The notes beneath the pieces were generated by a model that was not told the origin of the DNA, did not search any database, and saw only the letters and a list, made by a program, of their open reading frames with translations. A stretch of DNA of 64,000 bases from Drosophila pseudoobscura. Taxonomy: Eukaryota; Arthropoda; Insecta; Diptera; Drosophilidae. The position numbers and the translations under genes are program-made. The DNA lies in assembly GCF_009870125.1 (NCBI RefSeq), contig NC_046680.1, positions 12,667,501 through 12,731,500 on the forward strand. Reading direction: 5' to 3'. This document shows positions 37,424 through 49,712 of this stretch, piece by piece; positions within the stretch are counted from its first letter, which is position 1, and each line of letters starts with the position of its first letter.

Positions 37424-39554
37424 ATGTCCTATCATTTGGTCAGCATGGACAGCCGACAGTGGTGGTTCTGGTGGAAGCGGATCACTACTTGGACATGGAA
37501 TAGACTGCTGGCCTTGCTACCAACAGTCTTAGCTGGCTTTAAAAGCTACTCGAGCCGACTCAGAGAGATGGCTGAAATAGCAGGAGCCGAAGCGGGCGTG
37601 TTGGCCATCAGTTTAATAGTTAACAGACAGCTCCACACCTTGGAGAGGTCCATCTGGCTAGTAGTTGTCCTGAGCAGTATCTACGCCGCTATTATGCTCA
37701 GCGGCCTGCAGTACGAGCGGTACCTCAACTCCCCCACAGTCATTTCGGTGGATCGAGACTACCGTGGCTGGAATGGATCGTTGCCGGCAGTCACCCTGTG
37801 CTACTACGATCACATAGACTCCTTTAAGGCGAACGAGTACATTCAGGATGTGTGGAACGTGTCCATTATTGATGAGGACTACTTCTACTTTATGGACTTC
37901 CTGTATGCGGTGGTCAATGCCACTGCCAGCAACTACGCGGAGCTGGCCAAGTTTGCGGAGGACGAGCGCTTTGACCAGGTGGACCTGTACGAACTGATAC
38001 AGCGGGTGGATCGGCCCTTTGAGCAGGTCATTAGCAGCTTCGATGCCAACTTCAAGGTCCATGTCCAGATGGTGATGACAGAGCGCGGCTCCTGCTATGC
38101 CATCAACTCGCCGATGTCTTCGGTGTTAAGTGGAAAGTAAGTAGGCGAAAGGAGTGACACCTGATCATATTAGGGATTCAATTTGCGTTCACAGACCCAT
38201 CGTCTATGAGGAGATGGAACAGCCGCTCTCCTGTCAGTACGGCAAGCAGCAGTGCTACATTCGGATGGACCTATACGAGAGCACGGGCGTGGTAAGATCC
38301 ACACAATGATTCTATTGAGACTGTGTCTAAATCCGCGCGTCACCTTCCCAGCTGGACGTGCACTCGCCGTATGAGGTATCCGCAACAGAGGCGAACATTG
38401 TGGCGCTGCACAAATCCGATGAGATAACGGCCTCGTTCAAGGTGCTTGAGACGGTGTAAGTAGATCAAACATCTAGACACCATATAGAGATTGATTTATA
38501 TGCTGACTTATTGCTTAGGGCCTCGAAAAACCTCTACGAACTGAGCGTGGCACAGCGCAAATGCGTGTTTAACAACGAGGAGACATCCAATCTAAAGGTA
38601 CACTGCTCTGTGGTTCATCCCCACACAAATGTAGAGTATAGGATCAAAGACCTTCGTTTCGGTTTAGCAAGAAAAAAAATTTGGCAAGTCAAAAGCAGGT
38701 TAATGATCGTGAAAAGAAATTCCACGGGAATTGATATATTTTTGTTTGTTTTTTTTTATAAGATTTTCCGAATTTTCCCATAATTCCGAAATCAAACGTT
38801 TATTCTTATATCGCGTGTGCTATGTTTTTTCCCCTAGTTTATAAATTTTCTTACCATAGATATAATTATCTTTTTGTAGATTTATAGCAAATCCCTTTGC
38901 CTGGCTCGCTGTCGGGCTGTGATGGCACTGGAGATGTGCAATTGTGTGCCCTTCTTCTATCAGTTTGTGGAGGGACCTGGCTGCAATCCGGCGGGATTCG
39001 AGTGCCTGCTGGACTTCAAGTGGCCCATCTGGGCCCTGCACATATGCAAGTGCCCGTCGACGTGCACGGAGATCGAGTACACAATGCAGACGGTGAAAAA
39101 AAGTTCGTGGGGCGTGAAGAATAACGACGAGGTGGCGAGCAGTGAGACGGCTACCTCCAGCTTCCGATGGGACCTGATTCCGCCCAAGGTGCGCATGCGT
39201 CGTGATGTTGTCTACAGCTTTGAGGATCTCATAGGTAGGTGCAGAGTCCCGATGCACAGTCAAAGCAAATGTTTCTGAGCGGTTTATCCTCCATTTACAG
39301 TGTCCTTTGGCGGGGCATTGGCCTTCTTCGTGGGTGTCAGTGTGCTGGGTCTGGTGGAGATGGGCCATGTTCTTTTCCACAACATGCTCCTAGATATTTC
39401 CACTCTAATTCGCTGGGTCTACACTCAGGCCAGACGACACAGAGTCATCCACAGAGAGGTAGCGGAGGCGTCTACATCTAAGCACCGTCCTAGCCAGCAG
39501 CGTCTCTCGTTGGCCGACACAGCGGAACTGCCGCCGTTCGACTATGTGAATTGA
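37424..39554 (+). CDS. DEG/ENaC sodium channel, pickpocket family
   Basis: Six exons: 37424-38136, 38195-38291, 38352-38455, 38519-38597, 38880-39234, 39301-39554, giving 533 residues. The first membrane segment is near 76-96 and is followed by the family motif LPAVTLCYYD. A large extracellular loop has the cysteine-rich region (CLARCRAVMALEMCNC, then CNP, CLLDF, CKCPSTC). The second membrane segment is at about 450-475 with the GxS selectivity filter GVS (461-463) and the SFGG start. Such channels are trimeric amiloride-sensitive sodium channels of sensory neurons or epithelia. The N-terminal His-Gly gating motif appears as His-Thr (residues 71-72). A second Met at residue 8 could also be the start. 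The gene lies just upstream of bw. In flies ppk29 may be the match; not verified, so no symbol is given. Confidence 0.9.
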
Positions 39555-40045
39555 TAAGCGACAATTAGCTTGCCATCCAAATGCGGTCAAAAGTTTAATG
39601 TTACCCGCAATTTGCGCCGGTAGGAGGGTGCACAGGGCTGGGCTGGTTTTGGGGCCATATGTTGGGGGTAGAAAACGATGTCGCCGGCATAGACGTTGCC
39701 CAGTTGCCGCTCAGTCTTCGACGCGAACAGTTGTATGTGGTCTCTATCCCATCCCAGTTGTGAGCTCTCTCTTGGTGCCGTGATTAACAGACAGATTTAA
39801 GGTTTCCCCCCTGAATGAAAGAATGACGGTGTGATCAAATACCGTACCCACCGAGAGATATGCAAATACATTGTTCCTGACATAAGATAAGATAAGTGCT
39901 GCCATTCCATCCTCGAGCGAGCGAGTCAGACGAGGTAGGATTAGTGAACGCTCGATACAAGAGACAAACCAAATATAGAGATACAAAGAGTCGAAACAAA
40001 ACGAGACCCATCCTTATCCGTCCATTGAACTCTTCTTGCTGTTGA
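39555..40045. other. Spacer between the channel gene and bw
   Basis: 490 bases containing the 3' end of the channel gene and the bw promoter/leader. No TATA box was seen. A tandem GATA motif at 39885 is the main feature, and agtcagac near 39925 could serve as an initiator. Confidence 0.5.
39885..39896 (+). promoter_or_regulatory. Tandem GATA sites upstream of bw
   Basis: AGATAAGATAAG gives two overlapping GATA-factor sites 150 bases before the bw start codon. bw acts in eye and Malpighian tubule, and GATA factors act in tubule and gut. A regulatory role is inference. Confidence 0.4.
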
Positions 40046-42444
40046 ATGAACGAGTCGGGGCCACAGCAGCAGCAGGGCCCGTCCCTGTGCCTGGAGTGGA
40101 AGCATCTCAATTACTATGTGCCCGCCCAGGAGCAGAGCAACTACAGCTTCTGGAACGAGTGCCGCAAGAAGCGTGAGCTGAGGATACTCCAAGACGGTAA
40201 GGCTACTCCACTGTTGGAGTGTGGGAATGGGAATAGGAATTGGATTGATTGCGGTGTGGGGGTGTGTCACCATTGCAGCTAGCGGTCACATGAATACCGG
40301 CGACCTCATCGCCATATTGGGCGGCTCGGGAGCTGGAAAAACCACATTGCTGGCAGCGATTTCGCAACGATTGCGGGGTAACCTAACCGGGGATGTGGTT
40401 TTGAACGGAATGGCCATGAAGCGGAATCAGATGACGCGTATCTCCAGCTTTCTGCCGCAGTTCGAGATCAATCTTAAAACTTTTACGGCCTACGAGCATC
40501 TCTACTTCATGGTAGGTCACTGCACTCTCTCCTCTAGACATTTTTCCAACACACTTTTATTGAACCTTTGATCAGTCGCACTTCAAGATGCATCGCCGCA
40601 CCACCAAGGCGGAAAAGCGTCAACGCGTGGTGGATCTGTTGCTGGCTGTGGGTCTCAGGGACTCAGCCCACACTCGCATCCAACAGCTGTCCGGGGGAGA
40701 GCGGAAACGCCTAAGTTTGGCCGAAGAGCTGATCACAGATCCTATCTTTCTGTTTTGCGACGAGCCCACGACAGGCCTGGACAGCTTCAGCGCCTACTCG
40801 GTGATCAAGACGCTGCGTCATCTGTGCACCCGTCGCCGCATAACCAAGCACTCTCTGAGCCAGGTGTACGGCGAGGACTCCTTCGAAACGGCCAGTGGCG
40901 AGAGCAGCGGCAGCAACTCCATCGAAATGGAGATTGTTGGCAGATCGCACGAAAGTCTGCTGCAAGGAATGCGGGATCTGCCCACGCTGGGCCTCCTAAA
41001 CAGCAGTCCGAACGGATCGCTCAAGAAGGCGGCTATTTGCTCCATCCACCAGCCCACGTCGGACATCTTTGAGCTCTTCACCCACATTATTCTGATGGAT
41101 GGCGGCCGGATTGTCTACCAGGGTCGGACCGAGCAGGCAGCCAAGTTCTTCACAGAGTGAGCATCCTCGTATTTCGCAGCTAATTTCCATGGTCCATTGA
41201 CGCTTCTATCTCTGCTACAGTCTGGGCTATGAACTTCCAATAAACTGCAATCCTGCTGATTTCTACCTAAAGACGCTGGCGGACAATCAGGGAGCAAAGA
41301 ATGCCGGCGCCTTACTGCGTGCCAGGTATGAGCACGATACAGATGGACTCTACAGCGGCAGTTGGCTGCTGGCCCGCAGCTACAGCGGGGATTACCTGAA
41401 GCATATGCAGAGTTTGTGAGTGACATCATAAGGGGGATATAATTCAGTTGCTTAAATTATAAATCGCTTCCAGCAAGAAGATACGTTGGATATACCAGGT
41501 ATATCTGCTAATGGTTCGCTTCATGACTGAAGATCTGCGGAATATCAAAAGCGGCCTCATTGGCTTTGGATTTTTTATGGTGCGTTGGTCAATCCTCCTC
41601 CTCCCGCAAGGATTTGTAATCCATGTGGGCTTCTTTCAGATCACCTCTGTGACGCTCTCTTTAATGTACTCCGGTATTGGTGGCTTGACCCAACGCACCG
41701 TACAGGATGTGGGAGGTTCCATATTCATGCTCAGCACCGAGATGATCTTCACGTTCAGTTACGGCGTCACCTACATATTTCCCGCCGCCTTGCCGATCAT
41801 ACGGCGGGAGGTGGGAGAGGGCACCTACAGCCTTTCCGCCTATTATGTGGCCCTGGTGCTGTCCTTTGTGCCGGTGGCATTCTTCAAGGGCTACGTCTTC
41901 CTGTCGGTTATCTATGCCTCCATTTACTATACGCGTGGCTTTCTGCTCTACCTGTACATGGGCCTGCTCATGAGTCTCTCTGCCGTAGCCGCCGTAGGCT
42001 ATGGCGTCTTCCTCTCCAGCCTCTTTGAGTCGGACAAAATGGCATCAGAGTGTGCGGCGCCATTCGATCTGATCTTCCTGCTATTCGGTGGCGTATATAT
42101 GAATGTGGACACTTGGCCGGGGCTCAAGTACTTGTCGCTCTTCTTCTATTCAAATGAGGCGCTGATGTACAAGTTCTGGATTGACATTGACACCATTGGT
42201 GAGGTGGATACATTGGATTTCATTCAAACATGTATCTAGGAATCTCTTCCTTTTAGATTGCCCCATCAACGCGGACCATCCGTGCGTGAAGAGTGGCCTA
42301 GAGGTATTGCAGCAGGCCTCCTACCGCACCGCCGACTACACCTACTGGCTAGACTGCTTCAGTCTCCTGCTCGTGGCCGTAGTCTTCCACATCGTATCGT
42401 TCGGCCTAGTGCGGCGCTACATCCATCGCAGTGGTTACTATTGA
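40046..42444 (+). CDS. bw: Brown: ABCG half-transporter for guanine/pteridine pigment precursors
   Basis: Seven exons: 40046-40196, 40279-40511, 40576-41156, 41221-41415, 41474-41579, 41640-42198, 42257-42444, giving 670 residues (675 in D. melanogaster, from memory). One ATP-binding domain precedes six membrane segments (ABCG order): Walker A GGSGAGKTT (65-73), signature LSGGERK (166-172), Walker B with FLFCDEPTTGLDS (186-198), and the H-loop in CSIHQPTS. Brown pairs with White to move guanine or pterin precursors into pigment granules for red drosopterins. Nothing suggests a defect: all splice sites are GT/AG and the catalytic motifs are intact. I recognised the protein from its near-identity along its length to D. 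melanogaster Brown, including the end VRRYIHRSGYY. The gene is convergent with the gene at 43005-46340. Confidence 0.97.
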
Positions 42445-42645
42445 ATCGGAGCCGACTTTTATTTATCCAATTTCACATCTTACAAACATTGACTCGGCGC
42501 TTCAGGTAATTACACATTTGGCTGAGGCTGAGCTGGTTAAAATTTGTATATTTTAAGCACAAACTGCTGATGGGTTTACTTTATGTATTTAAGCCTAAAA
42601 CTTCAGTGGAAAATATTGCATTGATCGAGCGCGGGGGTCGCATAA

Positions 42646-42651
42646 AATAAA
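42646..42651 (+). terminator. bw: Polyadenylation signal candidate, bw
   Basis: AATAAA 200 bases after the bw stop; a second lies at 42833. The 560-base gap to the convergent gene's stop at 43005 holds both 3' UTRs and nothing else I can identify. Confidence 0.5.
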
Positions 42652-43004
42652 TCCCAATTGTGTCGTTAATCTTAGCTGAATTGCAACTAATTTGCAATCA
42701 TGATACGATACGTGTTCCGGGCGAGAATAGTGGGATGCAATCTATAAGACCAGACCCATATCTGTATATGATCAATTGTACAATCAATTCAAAGGGGTTG
42801 TCTTCCTACCATTTATGCTGCACTTGCAATTAAATAAATTAAGCTAAAACAACCAAAAAAAAAAAAATGTAAACAGATCATTGTAAATATTCTGCTTGCA
42901 TTGTCCATAAATCGTGGAGGGGTGGATGGATGGCCAAGTAGAGTGTTACATTCACCCATTTATCTTTAAACAAATGTCGCCTTCCAGGGGGCACTGATGA
43001 TACA

Positions 43005-46000
43005 TTAGCTGTCAAAAGAAATCTGTCGCTTGGCCTTGACCCCTGAGCTGTGGCTGGTGATGGGGGGTACTTGGAACTTCCGTGCCGAGCCATTACTGCC
43101 GCCGCCTCCGTAGTAAGGACTGATGTTTCGCTGATCCTTGCCCGTGAAATTCTTCTGCGCTGACCGCCGCAGCTCACCGTCCACGTTTTCGCGCAGCGCC
43201 AGGCCGCCCAGATTGCTTTTAGAGGAGCTATTCTGCAATGTCAGATTGGACCTGATGGGCTGCTGCTGCTGCTCCTTGCAGAACAGATCCTCGGAAATAC
43301 GATCCATCAGACTGGACTGGGTGTCTGTGCAGGCGGTGGCTTGACTCGTCTGGCTCATGGCAAACGCGTCAACCGAGTTCTCGCTGCCGAATAAGCTGTG
43401 AATGGATTGCGAAACCTGCAGCGAGGTCGACTGCTGCGAGGAACAACTGCTGGCTTGCGACAGCAATATTTTGCGCTGGGCAAACTCCTCGGGTCCAATG
43501 TAGCCGGAGAGTCGTGTGCTCGACAGCCGCTTGGCCTCGCTCTCCTGACTCCGGGCCTGCATGTAAACGTCATCGGTATTCTTTCCTGCTACCACGCTGT
43601 AGGCAAACTTCTTGGCCAACCTGAAAGGGAAAACGAATGCCAATATAGCTGATTCTGAATGCCGAAGCCTAGCTGGCATGAACTTACCGAAGCAGTGTCT
43701 CGCTGTTGCTGGTCGTGTGTCCCAGGTAGAACTCTTGGAAGATCCGCTTCACAATGCGTGTCAAGTCAGACGCATGCTGGCGGAAACTCTCATGTTTCGC
43801 CGTGATCTTTCTCTCCTGCAAAGCTTGCGACACGGCCCAGAGCATTTTCTGCATAAAAGAAGTAAAAATGTGAGTGATATGAAGCCAGTACTGCCCTCAA
43901 TGAAACCCACCTTGCGCTGGTTATCCGTCATGCTGCTGTTGGGCGTGGCACTCATATCGGAGTGCGCCCGTGGCAGTTTACTCAGAAGAGGAGTGCCGAT
44001 GGACGAGCTGGTGGCCAGGCTACTGCTGCTGCCGCTTAGTCCTAGACCGAGGCGGGCATTGCTGACAGACATAGACACAGTTGACGTCATCCTCTGCTGA
44101 TGCGCTGCTGTGGAGGAACCAGCTCCAATACAAAAGCTCTGACTCTTGATCTTCAGGGCACGCGGCGTCAGTCCACTTGCGCCGCTGCTGTCGGACCGGA
44201 ATAGCTTTCTGCTCTGGCTAGCCAGCTCCGCATCTTCATCATCGCAGGCATTGCGCTTCCGCTTGAGCAGCGTCTCTAGGTGATTGCTGCTGCTGCTGCC
44301 CTGGTGGTCGGGCGAGAAGAGGGCACGCTTCGATTTTTCCACGCGATCTGCGATCTCCGGCTTGAAAAGAGGCTTGGGCGGCCTCAATTGTTGCTGCTGG
44401 AGGGTCTTGGCTGGACTTTGGAAAAGGGCGCGCTTTGAGGTTTCCCTCGAGGGTCCCGGCTTAATGAGATCGGTGCGACAGAGTCGTTTGCGCGCCGACG
44501 AAGTTGGCGTTTTACGCGCTAAAAAACCACACAAATCATCATAATGACATACATTTTGGTTAATATTTGGCTTATCTTATCTTCAAACATACCTTTCTTC
44601 TTGCTGCCGGGCGTTTTCCTTTTGGGTGTGGCTTTTCTTTTGTTGCGCACTTTTCTGTAAGGCAAAACCAAAGAATTAAGACACTTCCATGGCGACACAA
44701 GGTACTCAAGGAACTTACTTCGTGTCAAGTAAAATTTGCGGTCCTATCGAGCTGTTCAGCTTGAGGGAATTTGTGGCCAGATTTGCAGATGAAAATATGG
44801 CCCGTCGCTTTGCCAGATGACTGAGACGATTGCCAGGTGATTGGGTCAGCATTCTATAAAGTTTAATGGGTTCTCACATTTAATAATTATATAAAATGAA
44901 AATATAATATGCAACTCACTTCATGCGCATGTTTCGCTTCTTGGCACTCGATGGGGAACGCACATACGACGTGGCTGTCTCCACGCCTACATAGCGATCC
45001 ACCACGGACATACTGAGGTATTCATTTTGTTCGGCAGCCTTGTTCAAATTGTAACTAAACAGGGATAGCAAATTTTTCCGTAAATTCACCCATTATTCAG
45101 ACCTTTGATGGACTCACCTCAGTCCATGTTGCCTCACGCCCAGCACCTCGCGCCAGCCCATGTTCTGCGCATCAGACAGGCTGTGCGTGGGCTTGAACAA
45201 TGAGGAGCTGTTGCTGATTTCGCTCTCCGCAATGATGGCCGCTGAGGTGGAGGGTTTTTGAGAGAGAAAGTTGAGAACCTGTTCCTTCATATCTATAACC
45301 GTTGAAATTACATCCACATCGGGAGTGGTGACAGTCGGCGGCGGACGTACGCCCTGCAGACATCGTCGTATCCTTCGATAAAGTTCCCGCTCGCGTCGGC
45401 AGTTTTCCAGGAAATGAGAGCGCGGGTCGCTGCCGTTGAGTTGAGAGGTCGATGCTTCCTGTGTCTGCTCGTCCGCAAAACTCGACTCTGTTGGGGCAGT
45501 GAGTGACCTGCGGGGGCGCACATCACTTACACATTGCGACTCCTCCAGGACTTCGGGCAGATCTTCGAGAGTTCTTGCCGGGGCTTTGGAGGGCACTTGA
45601 TCGACGTTCTCCGCATCGTCGTCACTGTCGGCAAAGAGATCCGGCGAGCGTTCGTTGCTGTATTTTTGTTGTGAGGTATTTACTGAGGTTTCCAACACAG
45701 TGGAGAGTCGAGGGTCGGCAGTGGAGGGACCTGGTTGCTGCTGCTGCTGCTCCTTCTCCTCAGGTCTCTCAGTTAGACTTTTGATTTTGCCATCGAAGCT
45801 AAGGCAGCTACTGTCCTTCGTTGTGATCGTGGCTGCTGTTTCGGGAACTGACACAGCCATGTCGACAGCGTTGCAGCTATTTTCCTCCATTAGGGTGTCG
45901 TAGAATCTGGGAAAGACAATCCTTCCCGGGGACGGTCGTTGAGCTGATGAGGCCTTTACTTCGGGCAGCTTTAGGGCTGGCAGTTGGGAGCCATACAAAC

Positions 46001-46340
46001 GCTCATTGACCTGGCCGTAGGGGCTCTCGCCAAAGCCACGGAATTGCGATTCTTGGCTGCCCTTAATATTATTTGGCGGCGTACCCGTTTCTGTTGTCCG
46101 ACAGGCTAGGACGGGTTCATTGCTCAGTGGTTTTGGTTTCATTAGATATGGCAGATTCATATGCTCCTCGTCAGATATGTGTCCCTCATTGTTTTCACTG
46201 AGCGAAGACTGAAAAAACAGCACTAATTGAATTATTATTCTCCTAGAGAAAGACAAGTTTTTGCATACCCCGCTTCCTGTAGACGGTTCCGATTCATAAC
46301 TATTGTTAATTTTGTGCCTCAAAGAGTTGCTGGCTGCCAT
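43005..46340 (-). CDS. Basic, largely disordered protein of unknown function
   Basis: Eight exons in phase: 46340-46269, 46208-45118, 45054-44920, 44853-44719, 44654-44593, 44518-43911, 43848-43688, 43620-43005, giving 959 residues. The first 350 residues are acidic and Ser/Thr-rich (poly-Gln, DLFADSDDD). The middle is Lys/Arg-rich with several SP/TP sites (for example LTQSPGNR, RSPSSAKKR, TPKRKTPGSKKK) and the motif SKRALF twice (SKRALFQSP, SKRALFSPD), suggesting a CDK-regulated nuclear, DNA- or chromatin-associated protein. The only compact-looking part is about 702-775, predicted helical, with KITAKHESFRQHASDL. This is vaguely like the C-terminal domain of MTBP, a replication-origin firing factor, but only from memory and weakly. 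No catalytic motif is visible. The exon model is good, the function unknown. Confidence 0.85.
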
Positions 46341-46929
46341 TCTTTAATTAAAAATAGATTTTTTGTTGTAGTACTGATGGTTATGCACGCGGCATTATGT
46401 ACAGGCTCGCTCCAATTTTTGGAGCATAATCCGAATGAAAATGAAAGCACAAGAGCACAAAAGCCGCTGACTCTCGATTTGTCGGTTATCTGTGGTTGCA
46501 TCAATCGGCTAAAAGTGCATTTACCTTTTGGAAATGTGGCACTTTTCCCCAGGTGTCAGAAAACTCCGCACTTCACTTAAGCTGCCCTAGCGAAAAACGC
46601 GCGTAGATGGTGAATTTGTGCGCGCATTTAGTGCGGTCCAGTCGCACGCAATCACACCCTCTGCTATATCCAATTGTGCGTCCGTCTTTCCTTGATCTCA
46701 GTTCATCTTCATAATGGCATTCAAAGCACTAGTTATTAATTAATTTATGTGTTAATTTATTTATTTTCAAAAAGGTTGGTGTGAACATCTGCAGCTTGAC
46801 CGCGGATAATAATATACCAAATATGCGGTCTCATTTTCAAAATATACTGGAAATATACTAACGAATTCAAGTTCTATTATTCATATTCCCCGTTTTCTTT
46901 GTTCCGTTGAATATTACCAGCTATATAGA

Positions 46930-49060
46930 ATATTTAGCCATGCCCACATAATTTTATACGATTAATGAATCAATTTTCTACAAGATTGGATAGTTTTTAA
47001 TCCTTGCTTTTATTGTATTTATTGTAAAAAAAGGTTTAAACCAAATAGTTCAACAAAAAAAAGAGTCGCAATGTTGCTGGTATTTGAAGACGAGATGCGT
47101 GTATAGCCCTTTGTACACCCTATTTCGCTAATTTTATATGAAGATCAAACGCAATTTATTAAGACCTTTTCTCAAATTGATATGTTTTTGACTTATTTAT
47201 GTGTATTATTAGTATCTCGTGTATATTTTTGTCGATCCTGATACCTACTGAGCCTTGGAAGACAAACGTATTCACAACTCTATAACATCCATTTCCCCCA
47301 GGGTATGTGTGCTTGGAACTAGCAACATGTTTACGTATGGAATGAGACTCATTGTTGCAATAGCGAAACTGGGGCGAATCGGGTATTGCCTATATTTCAA
47401 GCTATATAGATTTGCCAACTTAGCTTCATTCCATAGATAAATGCATTTTCTACAAGATTGCTTCTTTAAATTACCTTAATGTATTTTATTTTGACCAAAA
47501 AACGGTTTTCAAGTAAATGTTGCCGCAACTTTTGTGTATGGAATGCGCAACATTTGTGTATGGAATGAGACTCATTGTTGCTAAAGCGAACTGGGGCGAA
47601 CTGCGGCGAACTGCGGCGAACTGCGGCGAATTCAAATTTCTCATATTCTTTGTTCCGTTGAATAATACTATCTATATAGAACATTTAGCCATGCCCACTC
47701 AATTTTGTACGATTGATAAATCAATGCTATACATGATTGGTCTATTCGAAATACTTGCATTTATTGGATTTTCATATAAAATTGAAAATTAAATTAATAG
47801 ATTGATGAAATTTAAAAAAATACCATGGGAGCGCGGCGAAAACCAGTATTTCCACAGTATGACCCTCAGAACAGCACCGAAATATACGGTCTCATTTGAA
47901 AAATATACCGAGTGGTGCGCGCCAAATCGAAATTTTTTGAATGTGAGCGACAAGGATTTAAATGTTGTCAACCGGGCCTTTATCTATGCCCACAAAATTT
48001 TATACGATTAATGAATCAATTTTCTACACAATTGGTTAGTTTTTAGTCCTTGCTTTTATTGTATTTTGACTAAACACGGTTTTCAAGTAAATGTTGCCGC
48101 AACATTGTGTATGGAATGGGACTCATTGTTGCTAAATCGAACTGCGGCGAAATCAAATTCGATTCAAAAAACGACCAATTCCTCATATTCTTTGTTCCGT
48201 TGAATAATACTATCTATATAGAACATCTAGCCATGCCCACTCAATTTTGTAGGATTGATGAATCAATTCTATACATGATTGGCCTATTCGAAATACTTGC
48301 ATTTATTGCATTTTTATATAAAATTGAAAATTAAATTAATAGATGACAAAAAGACAATTTAGCACTAAAAAACACCATAGGGAGCGCGGCGAAAACCAGT
48401 TTCTACAGTATATACGGTCTCACTTGAAAAATATACCGAGTTGTGCGCGCCAAATCGAAATTTTTTGAATGTGAGCGACAAGGATTTAAATGTTGTCAAC
48501 CGGGCCTTTATCTATGCCCACATAATTTTATACGATTAATGAATCAATTTTCTACACAATTGGTTAGTTTTTAGTCCTTGCTTTTATTGTATTTTGACTA
48601 AAACACGGTTTTCAAGTAAATGTTGCCGCAACATTGTGGATGGAATGGGACTCATTGTTGCTAAATCGAACTGCGGCGAATTCAAATTCCTCATATTCTT
48701 TGTTCCGTTGAATAATACTATCGATATGGAATATTTAGCCATGCCCACTCAGTTTTGCACGATTGATGAATCAATTCTATACATGATTGGCCTATTCGAA
48801 ATACTTGCATTTATTGCATTTTTATATAAAATTGAAAATTAAATTAATAGATGACAAAAATACCATTTAGCACTAAAAAACACCACATGGAGCGCGGCGA
48901 AAACCAGTTTCTACAGTATATACGGTCTCACTTGTAAAATATACCGATTTCATACGATTAATGAATCAATTTTCTACTTAACTGGCTTATTTTTATTACT
49001 TGCTTTTATTGGAATACCGCTGAAAATGAAATTTAATAGATTGATGAAATTGACAAAATA
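46930..49060 (+). repeat. AT-rich tandem repeat array, units about 0.42-0.57 kb
   Basis: The landmark atgaatcaattttctac (first base varies) recurs near 46964, 48010, 48538 and 48960, with a diverged copy near 47442. Within units come, in order, ttgcttttattgtattt, ggttttcaagtaaatgttgccgc, ggaatgggactcattgttgc, gcgaactgcggcgaa, attctttgttccgttgaat, agccatgcccac and cttgcatttattg, then a block with ggtctca..tgaaaaatatacc. Three units contain a related frame of 75-91 codons ending AFLYKIEN or similar (47517-47792, 48107-48334, 48594-48842). No terminal repeats or transposase were seen. The family is not recognised. Confidence 0.85.
47586..47625 (+). repeat. 10-base tandem repeat gcgaactgcg, four copies
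   Basis: gcgaactggg then gcgaactgcg three times. The same 10-mer occurs once in each later unit, so it expanded locally. Confidence 0.85.
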
Positions 49061-49101
49061 TACCATTATATACTGATATACCGTAAATATACCGTCGGTT
49101 C

Positions 49102-49145
49102 AAAAATACCGAAAAGTATTCAAAATACCAGAAACGGTCACCCTG
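49102..49145 (+). promoter_or_regulatory. Core-promoter motifs (Ohler 6 and Ohler 1 type), probable RabX1 promoter
   Basis: Two AATACC elements (reverse of GGTATT, motif 6 type) at 49105 and 49123 are followed by GGTCACCCTG at 49136-49145, one base from motif 1 (GGTCACACTR), which M1BP binds at TATA-less housekeeping promoters. It lies 570 bases before the RabX1 ATG. Confidence 0.5.
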
Positions 49146-49412
49146 CTGCTCGTAGCAAGATGTTAACGCGTCGCGGAAATGCCCTTAGTGATGGGCGATA
49201 TTTGTACTGTTATTAATTACTTTGTGACTGAAATGAAACTGAAGATAGTGTTAACCAAACATATAAATCAGTTTAATTATATTAATACATAAATTGTTTG
49301 ACTAGAAAGTTGACTGGAATGAAATGCAATAACATCTTCTATCCGCAACTCTAAAATCCTCCTTGCGAATAAAATATCGGTATAACTATCGAAGAGGTTT
49401 GCAGCCCTGCCA

Positions 49413-49422
49413 AACAGCTGAT
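49413..49422 (+). promoter_or_regulatory. E-box-type core-promoter motif (AACAGCTGAT)
   Basis: It matches Ohler motif 5 (AWCAGCTGWT). With the motif 1/6 pair upstream it supports a housekeeping-type promoter for RabX1. Confidence 0.4.
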
Positions 49423-49712
49423 TTGCGTTTAACACAATAACAACAAATAAAATTTTTTTTAAACTTTTATCTTTGCCAGTGGCACAGCACTTTCGACTAC
49501 AAAATCCCCACCAAGTGCGATAAACCCACATAGAAAAACTGTACTCGCTCTTCAACTGCACAAGTCCAGTGATTGAGTGACCTGTTGAGGTTTTGGAACG
49601 CCAGTGGCCTGTTTTGATTAGTAATAAAAACTAAGCAATTGTGACTAAATCACTGACTGACGTCCCCCACTTACTCCGTGCCATGCGAGTCGATTGATTG
49701 CTTTTCTCGAAG

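Larger units (their letters stand above)
46341..49712. other. Intergenic region between divergent genes, mostly repeats
   Basis: It holds the promoter of the disordered-protein gene (-), a tandem repeat array (46930-49060) and the probable RabX1 promoter (49102-49422). No conventional gene is supported. Confidence 0.6.

Noticed and set aside
46930-49060. CRISPR-like array reading of the repeats
   Set aside because: Units are hundreds of bases long, AT-rich, imperfect and in a eukaryotic genome.
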